Positions 44,057-53,430 of a stretch of 64,000 bases of DNA are shown piece after piece. Each line of letters opens with the position of its first letter. Positions within the stretch are counted from its first letter, which is position 1. Under the pieces are notes generated by a model. It ran no database searches. It had not been told where the DNA came from and worked only from the letters and a program-made list of their open reading frames with translations. The position numbers were made by a program, and so were the translations under genes. Source of the DNA: Catonia carolina. Its lineage: Eukaryota; Arthropoda; Insecta; Hemiptera; Achilidae. The stretch lies in assembly GCA_035578175.1 (NCBI GenBank), contig JAQMRL010000002.1, positions 81,377,325 to 81,441,324 on the forward strand, read 5' to 3'.

Positions 44057-44453
44057 TTGTTGTTTAGGTTAACAGCCGAAAGGCTGGTTTGAACCTCTAG
44101 AGGTTTTACTAAGTAAAAACGAGGAGTAAGGTGGTTTACCAGTGCCTTTCTTACTGAGTTGAAAGAGTATGCTTATCAGCATGCCAGGCCCTCAGAAAAG
44201 CACTCACTTTCCACCCTGTAAATGACACCTTCACTTCATTCACCACAGGGTCTGGCTGTATAGTGAAAATTCATTACTCTCAGAGGAGATAACTCTGACT
44301 AGTGTCTTTTACACCTCTACCTCTTCTGTTCTTAAATAGTTCAGTCATATAAGTGGCTGACTATGTGATAAGAAACAGAACTATTTATTTTAGCCCTGGA
44401 ACAAACAGATAGAGTGCAATTAAAATAATACTCCAACTGCCCGTTTTGGGCAT
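44057..44453 (-). repeat. SINE-B divergent copy
   Basis: Ends TTGTTGTTTAGG and CCCGTTTTGGGCA. Flanking TATAATTCACCGTA/TATGATTCACCATA is a 14-bp duplication with two mismatches. It shares diagnostic changes with the 60894 copy (GAACCTCTAGAGG, CCGTTTTGGGCA), suggesting a subfamily. Confidence 0.75.
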
Positions 44454-44810
44454 TATGATTCACCATAAAGTGTTAAAAAACCCATGTCTTTCAACTCATC
44501 CGTTTTGTATGACCTCCAGGCGGGCGTTTCACGATACGAGATATGATAAGTCAGTCAACTAAAGAGTGCTTTAAACAGGTGGTGGTCCGTTCAATGCATA
44601 TGTACCCTTTTCTCTTCTATTTCAGTCTCCTATTTTCACTTATTTTGCTGATTTTTGTGATATCAAACGTTTTTTGTTGTTCTAATTTTGTCTATTCTAT
44701 GTATCTCTGTAAAATCTTGTTCTCGTGAAAGTGTCTGACAGTTAATGTATGCTTGTAGAGTTTTGATGATGATCGTTTAATGCATTTCATGTGTAATGCC
44801 CGTTGCCAAG

Positions 44811-45085
44811 CTTTGTGCAGCTGAGAGGAATGCATTACGTCACTATTACTTTGAGAGATTGCATTAGTAGTAGTAACGTTTCACTAGTATTATGTTTGTA
44901 GTAGTCAGGGGTACTATCCAAACTACATATATTGTGTGTCGCCGTCTACAGCGAATAGTGAAAACAACACCCACGTATGTCACCCCACTGCCTACTGAAT
45001 AGCAATGAGATGATTAGTAGAGTGTTATGACGTAGCAGTAGTCTGGTACTTCGTCTGTCCCCTTCATATCGCAGCTGCACAAAGG
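44811..45085. repeat. Possible MITE
   Basis: CTTTGTGCAGCTGAGAGG at 44814 and its inverse in TCGCAGCTGCACAAAG near 45068 are inverted about 255 bp apart. Boundaries are uncertain. Confidence 0.4.
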
Positions 45086-45107
45086 GACAGATTCATACGG
45101 TAGTAAC

Positions 45108-45704
45108 GGGTGTTTTTTTTAGGGGTATAGAACTTTAAGTTGGCAGTACTGATTTCCATGGTGGCCATTTTGAAAACTGTTTTGTAATTTATGTTCAGTT
45201 TGGTTTGCCATTTTATAATGAATAGACTGACACCTGAACAACGCTTGCAAATTGTGCATATTTATTTTGAAAATCATGGTTCAGTTCGTGAAACTTATCA
45301 CGCACTACGTCCGTTTTATGATCGACATAATCGTCCATCAGAGCAAATAATTCGCTCAACAATAAAACGTTTTCGGTCAACATTTACTCTGAATGACAAC
45401 ACACATCCTTTGAGATGTCATACAATGCGTACTGAAGAAGCTATTGCTCTTGTAGAGCGTAGCATTGAGGAAGACCCGAATGAGTCCATCCATGTACGGC
45501 TCCAAATGCTGCAAAAAGTGGTCACAAATTGGACGTCTCGATTGGACCACGTCCGAGCCAGCCGCGGCGGCCACATACCGAAAATTATTTTTAAATAAAA
45601 ATAGCAAATAATTATCTTCAAAATAAAACCAATTCCTTGTCAATTGTTCAATTATTTTGTGTTTTATTTCATTTTAAAGTTCTATACCTCTAAAAAAAAG
45701 ACTC
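45108..45704 (+). mobile_element. Miniature DD41D-type mariner
   Basis: TIRs share TTTTTTTAGRGGTATAGAAC (left, 45108-45138) and the inverse GTTCTATACCTCTAAAAAAA (right, to about 45704). About 600 bp, roughly half a complete element, the difference being a transposase deletion. Confidence 0.85.
45218..45598 (+). CDS. Mini-transposase: mariner DNA-binding domain fused in frame to the C-terminal tail (126 aa)
   Basis: ATG 45218 opens MNRLTPEQRLQIVHIYFENH. The first 90 or so residues match the N-terminal helix-turn-helix region of DD41D-type mariner transposases (NRPSEQIIRSTIKRF, TEEAIALVERSIEEDPN). At about residue 97 the sequence jumps to the extreme C-terminus (KVVTNWTSRLDHVRASRGGH, ending IPKIIFK). 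All three catalytic Asp blocks are gone, yet the deletion keeps the frame and the native stop. A DNA-binding protein without catalysis is thus still encodable. Whether it is expressed is unknown, and it could equally be neutral debris. Confidence 0.75.
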   Translation: MNRLTPEQRLQIVHIYFENHGSVRETYHALRPFYDRHNRPSEQIIRSTIKRFRSTFTLNDNTHPLRCHTMRTEEAIALVERSIEEDPNESIHVRLQMLQKVVTNWTSRLDHVRASRGGHIPKIIFK

Positions 45705-46021
45705 TTTATAATGTGTGATCTTACTGTGGTAAGTTCCTCATCTGCTGTTGTTAGCTTCCTTCTGGTCCGTGTTCTTTGGTTGTGTTTGAATTATCATTTT
45801 TGACAACATAAAAGTAATTTTCTTTTTTCAGCTCCCCTTTAACCTTTGGAGATTGGCACTGTTGCATTTTTGCAACATTTTGTAATATTAAAAATATTCC
45901 TACCAACACTTCTGATTACCTACTTAAATATTATTATCTTATTATCAAAACAATATTATTATTAATTACATATTTTAATTTCTTGTAAAATATATTTATA
46001 AAATAACTATTACAAAAACAT

Positions 46022-46342
46022 ATTTTTTTTTTAATTCCTAATATGTGTACGTTGCAATCTGTTCAATTCTGAACATTAAGCAACCCCATGACCCAATCAG
46101 ATGAGGATGATGTGTATGACGTGTAAATGAGACTGTGTAGTCTTCTACAGACACACTCACTGAGTATGGTTAATTGAACCCCAACCATCAAAGTACACAC
46201 TGGTAACCACTGTCTAGTATTCAAATCCGTATAAAAGTAACTACCTTTTCTAGGATTTGAACCAGGAATCTTCGTCTCCGAAAATCACCTGTTAAACAGC
46301 TGATTTTGGTGACGACTTTACCTCTGGACCAACCTGGTGGTT
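46022..46342 (-). repeat. SINE-A copy
   Basis: On the - strand: TTGGTCCAGAGG box A, GGTTCAAATCCTAG box B, full body, and A-rich tail at its left end. Immediate left flank (45705-46021) has no recognised element. Confidence 0.83.
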
Positions 46343-46693
46343 TAAGTGGGTTAAAAACATAAATAATTATAATATTATAACACAAAATATTACAGATTGC
46401 AAGGTATTATTTTATACGATATTTTAAGTGACTTAGTACAACATTGCTGCATTACTAGTATTTGTAATGTGTTTTATTTAAAAATATCATTCAAACAGTA
46501 TTTAGCTGGCTTTTGTGGGACGTACTGAATCCAGGAGCAATGGCCACGAAAGGTATGAAGCATTTCATTTACTGTTACAAATTCAACAAACTGTTACAAA
46601 ATGCAACAGAGCCAGTCCCCGAAGGTTAATCATATTTTTATCTCGATCAAGAAACACGTTGGGCAAAAATGTGGATTCAAAATAGTATTCAAA

Positions 46694-46999
46694 CCCACCG
46701 GGTTGGTCTAGAGGTAAAGTCGTCGCCAAAATCAGCTGTTTTAACAGCTGATTTTCGGAGACGAAGGTTCCTGGTTCAAATCCTAGTAAAGGTAGAATGG
46801 ATTTGAATGCTAGACAGTGGTTACCGGTGTACTTTGATGGTTGGGGTTCAATTAACCATACTCTCTCAGTCTGTACAAGAATACATATCATTTACACGTT
46901 ATACACATCATCCTCATCTCATTGGGTGATGGGGTTGCTTATTGTTCTCAATTGAACAGATTGCAACATACACATACTAGGAATTAAAAAAAAAAAAAT
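46694..46999 (+). repeat. SINE-A copy with internal deletion
   Basis: ACCCACCGGGTTGGTCTAGA head, box B, body lacking about 20 bp after the GGTAG motif, and A tail. It lies 85 nt upstream of the microexon acceptor at 47083. Confidence 0.83.
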
Positions 47000-47083
47000 A
47001 TTCAGCTGATATCAGTTGCTATGATGTGTCACATTAACATTGATTGATATTTTAACAAAATATCGATTGTTTATTTGTTGCAG

Positions 47084-47116
47084 GCTTTGGTGGTAAAATT
47101 GAGAAGTACGTTTGAT
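47084..47116 (+). CDS. phf21a: PHF21A-like, 33-nt microexon
   Basis: Acceptor ttatttgttgcag and donor gtaagt frame 33 nt coding ALVVKLRSTFD, phase 0 on both sides, exactly as the flanking exons require. Joined to the neighbours it gives NHQ-ALVVKLRSTFD-DPAEIIKHQL, which parallels human PHF21A [21 protein letters not shown], including the HQ-LV and DP anchors. Without it the heptad spacing of the coiled coil would lose 11 residues. It sits between a SINE-A (ends 46999) and a foldback MITE (starts about 47153). Splicing is inferred from the sequence only. Confidence 0.78.
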
Positions 47117-47152
47117 GTAAGTTTCATCTAAATTTTTATTGGTTACGTTAAG

Positions 47153-47452
47153 GTGCGGTTTTGTTTGTGCGATTGTCGCATGCGATTACTGCATGCGACA
47201 TTGCCATTACTCATCAAATGGATTTCTTAAGAAGTCGTTCTGTTTATGTGTTCGACGCAAGCAATTGCATGCATCAACTGCTTTGGCAACCAGTCACCTG
47301 CAGCAGTCGCATGCGTCTGGATTTTGAAAATGAGTTTATCCAAAGACGATTACACAAACCTCATTGAGTTAGGTGCAGAAAAACTACAAACCACTTGTTA
47401 AGAAATCCATTTGATGAGTTATGGCAGTGATCGCATAAACGAAACCGCATGT
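47153..47452. repeat. Foldback MITE 36 nt downstream of the microexon
   Basis: GTGCGGTTTTGTTTGTGCGA (47153) is mirrored by TCGCATAAACGAAACCGCAT (to 47450), and TCATCAAATGGATTTCTTAA at 47211 by TTAAGAAATCCATTTGATGA. An inner palindrome GTCGCATGC...GCATGCGAC lies at 47176-47201. Long inverted arms, no transposase. Confidence 0.75.
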
Positions 47453-47541
47453 TTAGAGATATGTGTGTCTGATGCAGTCAAGAGTTTGTGCATAAATTTT
47501 GTACTTGATTTGTATTCACTTTATGCAAATAGTTTTCCATA

Positions 47542-47932
47542 TTTAGGTCAACAGCCGAAAGGCTGGTTTGAACGTGTAGAGGTTTTACTAAGTAAATCGA
47601 GGAGTCAGGTGGTTTACCATTGACTTCCTCACAAAGTGGAAAAGTACACTTATCAGCATGCCAGGCCCTCTGAAAAGCATATATTTTCCACTCTGCAAAT
47701 GACACCTTCACTTTATTCACCACAGGGTCTGGTTGTAAAATGAAATTCATTACTTTCAGAGGAGGAGATAACTGTGATTAGTGTCACAGTACACCTCTAC
47801 CTCTTCTGTTCTTAAATGATTCAGTCATTTAATTGGGTGACCATGTGATAAGAAACACAACTATTTATTTTAGCCCTGCAACTAACAGATTGAGTGTAAA
47901 TAATTTGACACTCCACCTGTCTGTTATGGGCA
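47542..47932 (-). repeat. SINE-B copy
   Basis: GTCAACAGCCGAAAGGCTGG at the hairpin end and CTGTTATGGGCA at the other. The (AAC)n tail end is lost. The - strand keeps an open frame with VSFAEWKIYAFQRAWHADK. Confidence 0.78.
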
Positions 47933-48060
47933 AATTTCTCTTGTATCACTCAATTCAATTATTTTATAAGCAAAGATGGATGGGGAGGGGTAATCTGACT
48001 CATCTCTTTTCTTCAATGATTGCTATTCAACATTACGCTCCATCCATATGGCATACAATT

Positions 48061-48456
48061 GGCCATAACAGTTAGGAGGTCGAGTGTTTAATTATTTGTA
48101 CTCGATCTGCTAGTTCCAGGGCTACAATAAATAGTTGTCTCTCTTATCCAATTATATGGTCATCCAATTATATGACTGGAGTATTTAAGAACAGAACAGG
48201 TACATGTGTAAAACACACTAGTCACTGTTATCTCCCTTCTCTCACAGTAATCAATTTCATCATTATACAGCTACACTGTTGTGAATGAAGTGAAGGTATC
48301 ATTTGCAGGGTGGAAAGTAGATGCTTTTCAGAGGGACTGGCATGCTGATAAGTAGACTTTTCAAATAAGTGAGTTGTGGCAATGGTAAACCACCTTACTC
48401 ATTGTACTTAGTAAAACCTCTAAGAGTAAGCCAGCCTTTCAGCTGATCTCCTGAAA
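48061..48456 (+). repeat. SINE-B divergent copy in + orientation
   Basis: Starts GGCCATAACAGTTAGGAGG and ends AAGCCAGCCTTTCAGCTGAT. More diverged than other copies, with small indels. Confidence 0.65.
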
Positions 48457-48648
48457 TAAATATACAAATAGATGACTTTATGTTAAAGGAAAAGAATATA
48501 TCATGTGCAGGCAAAGGTATTACAAGAGTCCCAGCTGCGTGTAGTTGTTGTGGAATGGAGTGCGTGCGTTGTTATAGTAGTAGTGGCAGAATGAATGAGT
48601 GTTAGTAGTAATTCACAGCTGATCCATTTGTAGTGGTAGCATCTACTA

Positions 48649-49885
48649 CTTTTTTTTTTTTTTTTTTTTTTTACTATATGGGCGTTCAGGCCTCTGCAGC
48701 CCCTCCTCACCGCAACCTAAAAGATCTTTTGTGATTGCCCCTATTCCTTATTTATGCAAGACCCACACTTTCAATAAAGCGCAGGATCTGCCTAGGATCT
48801 AGTGCACTTACCTGAGAAGGTGTTAACGCATCCTTACCCATCAGCGCTCTTCTTTTGCAGCCAACCACTTTGCAACTGCATAAAATGTGCTCAGCCTTCT
48901 CTTCTGCCTCATGACAAAATCTACACAGGCTCTCTTCAGCAACTCCTATCTTGGATAAATGATACCCAAGATTACAATGACCAGTCATTAGGCCCACTAC
49001 CCTCCTCAGGTCCTGTCTTCCTAGTCTATTGTATATCCCAGCCTTCCTGCTGGAATAGGCAATGAATTTCTTTGCCTGTTCACAGCCTGTCACCTTATTC
49101 CAATAGGAGGTTTTAGCCTCCTCTTCCCAGGCCCTAACTATACCTCTATAATAGCCCTCACCAATTCCACAGAATGGCTCTGGGCCTATGAAGTGAGAGG
49201 CTGCACCTTTCTTTGCTAAGGCATCCGCTCTCTCATTTCCAGGCACTCCCTGGTGCCCCGGCACCCAACGCAGCGTCACAACGTTACGCTTGGCCACGGC
49301 ATTCAAAACTTCCCGACAATCATAGGCCAATCGCGACTCAAAAGTACAGGAACTCAAAGCCTTGATGGCCGCCTGACTATCGGACAAAATATAAATGTGC
49401 GACCCACTGAGGCGCCTTTCAATACACCTCTCCGCACAGACCTTAATGGCCAATATTTCAGCTTGGAAGATGGTTATGTTACACCCAAGGGCCAGGGAAA
49501 TCTTTCCCCCGGCCCCCCAGGCCCCCACTCCCGCTCTTCCGCTCATCACTGAGCCGTCAGTATACCAAACGGTAGCTCCTTCCGGTATCACTGGCTGTCC
49601 CTCCGCCCACTCCTGACGATCAAAAATTTCCACCCTCAGTGTGTCGGAGAAGTCGTATGCTTTGTTCATACGGTCCCGAGGACCACCTACCACACCCATC
49701 CCCTCAATCACTTTGAAGATCTCGGTGTGGCCCATCTCCCCTGATGGGACCCCGATCTTGCCCTCCAGCCTCAAGGCAGTTCTTATCGCCTCCTTCTTCA
49801 CTTGAATATGAAGAGGAGGCAAATCAAACATCGCCTCCATAGCAGCCGTTGGACAAGTGCACATTGCACCACATATCCCTAGGCA
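48649..49885 (-). mobile_element. 5'-truncated LINE with 12-bp TSD
   Basis: TAGCATCTACTA flanks both sides (48637-48648, 49886-49897). A poly(A) tail appears as a T run at 48650-48672. Truncation falls within the reverse transcriptase end, leaving the RNase H and C-terminus. Confidence 0.88.
48752..49885 (-). CDS. LINE ORF2 C-terminus: RT tail, RNase H and zinc-finger-like region
   Basis: The frame begins inside the RT tail motif GICGAMCTCPTAAMEAM, found at the end of R1/I-group reverse transcriptases. An RNase H domain follows with all four acidic residues: YTDGS (D112), FQAEILA (E145), LSDSQAA (D171) and NERADALAKKG (D223), plus WVPGHQGVPGN. A CRFCHEAEEKAEHILCSC finger closes the protein at about residues 330-348, as in R1/LOA/I relatives. 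The frame is unbroken to its stop, so the copy is young. It lacks the endonuclease and palm and has no native start, so it is a truncated pseudogene copy. It also lies antisense in an intron of the PHF21A-like gene. Numbering is from a Met-type codon at 49891, in the flank. Confidence 0.85.
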   Translation of the reverse strand, partial: CLGICGAMCTCPTAAMEAMFDLPPLHIQVKKEAIRTALRLEGKIGVPSGEMGHTEIFKVIEGMGVVGGPRDRMNKAYDFSDTLRVEIFDRQEWAEGQPVIPEGATVWYTDGSVMSGRAGVGAWGAGGKISLALGCNITIFQAEILAIKVCAERCIERRLSGSHIYILSDSQAAIKALSSCTFESRLAYDCREVLNAVAKRNVVTLRWVPGHQGVPGNERADALAKKGAASHFIGPEPFCGIGEGYYRGIVRAWEEEAKTSYWNKVTGCEQAKKFIAYSSRKAGIYNRLGRQDLRRVVGLMTGHCNLGYHLSKIGVAEESLCRFCHEAEEKAEHILCSCKVVGCKRRALMGKDALTPSQVSALDPRQILRFIESVGLA

Positions 49886-50412
49886 TAGCATCTACTAACT
49901 AGACTAAAAAAATATTCTTATCATCCGGCGCATTAATTTAACAAATACCTACCGGGTTATTAACTTGGTCGGATTCATAATATTTAACTTACCAATTCAT
50001 ATCAAAATATGTAAATAAATGAATGTAATAAATACAAACAAATATGTTAAATATGGAAAGTTTGAAAACAAATGTTTTGTATGAGAGTAATAGAACAATC
50101 GTTTTCGCAGCATGTGTCACTCATTCATTATACCTCACCCCGTATCCTTCACCCCACAACTACACGGAGCTTGCAACCGCACAATAATTTGCACTTCAGG
50201 AGGCTTGGCATACTTATAAGCAGCGATACTTCAATAATGTCATTTAGTAACTTTTCAGGCATGAAAAGAATTTAAAGTACACAACAACCCCGGCTGATCC
50301 AAAATGCTGGATACTCCAAACTGATTTTTTTTGCTTTTTTAACATTCTTTTTATATCATGTATAAAACGGGGTTTTTTTTTTGCAAAATGAAACCAGAGA
50401 AATTTTTTAACA

Positions 50413-51010
50413 TAAGTGTGGTGTGAAACACTCACAATATTTCTCTTGCCATTGTAAATAATTAAAACCATAATCTAATTTTAGTGATGAGTGGTTGATG
50501 CTAAATGAAAATCAACCTCAGTTGAGTTTCATGAGTGAACTATGGCAAACACAATAATCGATGGTGTTAAAGTAAGCATTGTAGAAAAATCGCTTGAAAT
50601 AAAAGTTGTAGGTTTTTTAATTTTCTATAACTTTAATACACTTTATCGTAAAATGCTTACTAATGCAGTAACCTTGAAAAACCCATTTTTACAGATTTCA
50701 GTAAATAAAATATGGAAAATCACTAAATGATACTAACAAAACATTATAAAAAAAAGATGCCTGAAGTAAAAGTTGTAGGTTTTTAATTTTCTACAATTTT
50801 GTTTGTATGTGGTTTTGCCCTAATATGCATATATTATGGTTGCAATTTAAAATAAAAACAATTTTTACCACAAGAGCTTAACACCCCCCTCCTCCCGACG
50901 AATTTCAGGAGACATGCTGCTTGCTCTATCATGTGGAGCACAAAAATTGTTGTGCTCCGAGCATGAGGTAGTAAACAAAATTTTGGGAGCTGTTTTTGAG
51001 ATGTTTAAAA
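50413..51010 (-). repeat. REP-D divergent copy, truncated
   Basis: Starts GTGGTGTGAAACACTCACA, keeps CTCTTGCCATTGTAAATAAT and several TTTTCTATAACTT-type blocks. Ends 70 nt before the exon at 51081. Confidence 0.6.
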
Positions 51011-51080
51011 ATGTAGACGTCTGTTACATTTGCAAGACCTATAATGTGATGTGATTTGTTTTTGTTTTTTTTGTTTTCAG

Positions 51081-51152
51081 GATCCGGCTGAAATAATCAA
51101 ACATCAGTTGGCAGATATCCAGAAACATATCATTAGTTTAGGAGAAGCTCAG
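51081..51152 (+). CDS. phf21a: PHF21A-like, coiled-coil exon
   Basis: Twenty-four codons, DPAEIIKHQLADIQKHIISL then GEAQ, lie between acceptor tttgttttcag and donor gtttgt. They parallel human PHF21A [21 protein letters not shown] and SEKQ, so this exon is the centre of the N-terminal coiled coil. Phase 0/0. The donor is weaker than consensus (gtttgt). Confidence 0.85.
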
Positions 51153-51264
51153 GTTTGTCTCATATGTTTATTTCACATGTCGTTAAATGCATGACTTATA
51201 ATGTTTAGCATGTAGGGCGTAAGGGTAAGCGCACAGTGAATGCTGGTCGCTGGTGCTGATTCGA

Positions 51265-51891
51265 AAATCGAAAATGTCCCATTTAAACTTGGCCAAAAGT
51301 TCATTTGTTCTTCGAACTGTATGAGGGCGAGCGTTGTCATGCACAAACACAACACCACGTGTCAGAAGGCACACACCAATGCTTCCTACTTCTTCTGCTG
51401 TCTACTGTGAAACTTTAAACAGACTAAGAAGAGCGATCCAAAAGAAGCGTCATGGCCTTCTGACACATGATGTTGTGTTTGTGCATGACAACGCTCGCCC
51501 TCATACAGCTCGAAGAACAAATGAACTTTTGGCCAAGTTTAAATGGGACGTTTTCGATCATCGCCCATACATCCCGGACTTGGCTCCTAGTGACTTTCAC
51601 CTGTTCCCGAACATGAAGCGGTGGCTTGCATCTCAGTGGTTCGCCAATGACTAATAGCTTCAAAACGCCGTGAATGGTTGGCTACATTCACAGGCGGCAG
51701 ATTTTTATGCAGAGGGTATTTCAAAGACTATTCCAAGGTACGGCAAGTCCTTGAATCTGTTAGGCGACTATGTTGAAAAATAGAGAAAAACTGTAGTTTT
51801 AATATGTATAAAATAAAGTTTTTGTATCTTCACTCGTTTACTTTTTATTTCAAAACGGAGGTTATTTTCTGGATAACCCTTGTAATTTAAA
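51265..51891 (+). mobile_element. Mar2 mariner, second snap-back copy
   Basis: The right end has TTCTGGATAACCCTTG before TA (51891), as in the palindrome at 38396. The left arm (about 51266-51370) is an inverted copy of about 51451-51562: GCGAGCGTTGTCATGCACAA versus TTGTGCATGACAACGCTCGC. The outer left end has no TIR. The two arms surround a loop of about 80 bp. Confidence 0.8.
51380..51780 (+). pseudogene. Mar2 transposase C-terminal fragment
   Basis: Reads CETLNRLRRAIQKKRHGLL, FVHDNARPHTARRTNELL and IPDLAPSDFHLFPNMKRWL. The second and third catalytic Asp are 34 residues apart (D34D, mariner proper). Stops TAA TAG follow FAND at about 51652, and the frame then continues to VEK TAG at 51781. 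The first catalytic Asp block is absent. Confidence 0.8.
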
Positions 51892-52017
51892 AATTTCAAA
51901 TGATATTTTGTGTACTTTAAAGATGGTGGATCCACTGAAACACTTTTAAGTTGTAGATTGTAGGGATTAAGTCAGCTGAAAAGGTTAGTGAAATTTATTG
52001 TATAAAGGTATTATATA

Positions 52018-52740
52018 ACCCACCGGGTTGGTCTACGGGTAATGTTGTCGCCACCGTTAGTCACCTGTTCAACGGCTGATTTTCGGAGACTAAGGTTCTT
52101 GGTTCAAATCCTAGTAAAGGTAGTTACTTTTATGCGGATTTGAATGCTAGATGGTGGTTACCGGTGTACTTTGATGGTTGGGGTTCAATTAACCATACTC
52201 TCTCAGTCTGTGTAGAAGACTACACAGTCTCATTTACACGCCATACACATCATCCTCATCTCATTGGGTCATCCCATTGCTTATTGTTCTCATTTGAACA
52301 GATTGCAACATATACATATTTGTTGTTGTTTAGGTCATCAGCCGAAAGGCTGGTTTGAATGTGTAGAGGTTTTACTAAGTAAAACGAGGAGTGAGGTGGT
52401 TTACCATTGCCTTCCTCACTGAGTGGAAAAGTACGCTTATCAGCATGCCGGGCCCTCTGAAAAGCACATATTTTCCACTCTGTAAATGACACCTTCACTT
52501 CATTCACCCCAGGGTCTGGCTGTACAATGAAATTCATTACTTTCAGAGGAGATAACTCTGATTAGTGTCTTCTACACCTCTACCTCTTCTGTTCTTAAAT
52601 GATTCAGTAATTTAATTGGCTGACCATGTGATAAGAAACAGAACTGTTTATTTTAGCCCTGCAACTAACAGATCGAGTGTAAATAATTTGACACTCCACC
52701 TGTCTGTTATGGGCAGATATACATATTAGGAATAAAAAAA
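52018..52740 (+). repeat. SINE-A copy split by SINE-B
   Basis: Head ACCCACCGGGTTGGTCTACG and body to CATATACATATT (52320). The tail resumes at 52717 with ATATACATATTAGGAAT and an A run. A clean SINE-into-SINE insertion. Confidence 0.85.
52321..52716 (-). repeat. SINE-B full-length copy with 11-bp TSD
   Basis: Flanked by ATATACATATT (52310-52320, 52717-52727). 396 bp. The - strand has an open frame with VSFTEWKICAFQRARHADKR. Because the target is SINE-A with a known sequence, the ends of SINE-B are defined exactly here. Confidence 0.88.
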
Positions 52741-52873
52741 AAATGTATTATAATAGACAGGGGAAAGAGAGCTTATAGTGTAAGAAAACTGAGAGTGAAC
52801 TGAAAACTAGTAAAACATGTGCAGTTACTGAGATTGGCTTATTTACGTGATTTTGTTTTTCTTTTTGTTACAG

Positions 52874-53030
52874 AAACTTCTTGTAGCAAGAGTTAAAAAG
52901 GAGATAGCAGCTAAATCATGGAATAATAATAATAATAATAATAACAATAATAACTCAGTTGAAAATGATACCGTATTGAATTCTGATCAAGTCCATTCAA
53001 CTAATTCGTTGCAGCCTTCGAGTACATCAG
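52874..53030 (+). CDS. phf21a: PHF21A-like, exon with poly-Asn tract
   Basis: Acceptor ctttttgttacag, donor gtatga. 157 nt, phase 0 in and 1 out. The first residues KLLVARVKKEIAAKSW complete the coiled coil (human KQKRVVEQLRKNL). A run of 11 Asn follows, coded almost only by AAT (52922-52954), then a Ser/Thr/Asn-rich linker ending QPSSTSG. The triplet run is a likely length-polymorphic microsatellite inside coding sequence. In human this region is Gln-rich, so low complexity here is not surprising. Confidence 0.83.
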
Positions 53031-53059
53031 GTATGATGATGGTTTCATTATTGAAAAAA

Positions 53060-53430
53060 TCTAGTGTGAAGCACTCACATGACATTCTTTTGCCGATGGA
53101 GATAATGAACAATATAACCTAATTTTATTTTCATGAGTGAATGACACTAATGAAAATCAACCTCTGTAGAACTTAAAAATATGAAAAATCACTAATTGTT
53201 TCTGAACTAGGGTCTGTAGAAAAAAAGTATTTAAAATAAAAGTGTGGTTTTTTTAATTTCCTATAACTTCAATTTTATACAATTTTTTTTGCAATATGGA
53301 TTATAAGGCTGCAATCTTAAAAATCCTATTTTTGTACTGATTTTGATGATAAAAAAGAATGAAATCACTTATTGTTGCTAAACTAAGATTTACACAAAAA
53401 AACCGCTTAAAATTAAGTTCTAGGTAGGTG
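53060..53430 (-). repeat. REP-D divergent copy, truncated
   Basis: CTAGTGTGAAGCACTCACA and TTTTGCCGATGGAGATAAT correspond to one REP-D end. Starts 30 nt after the exon donor at 53030. Confidence 0.6.

Larger units (their letters stand above)
48525..50178 (-). repeat. MITE-G copy 3, split by a LINE insertion
   Basis: Ends GAGTCCCAGCTGCGTGTAGT and CACAACTACACGGAGCTTGC. The two halves are separated at 48648/49886 by the LINE and flanked by its 12-bp duplication. Confidence 0.78.
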
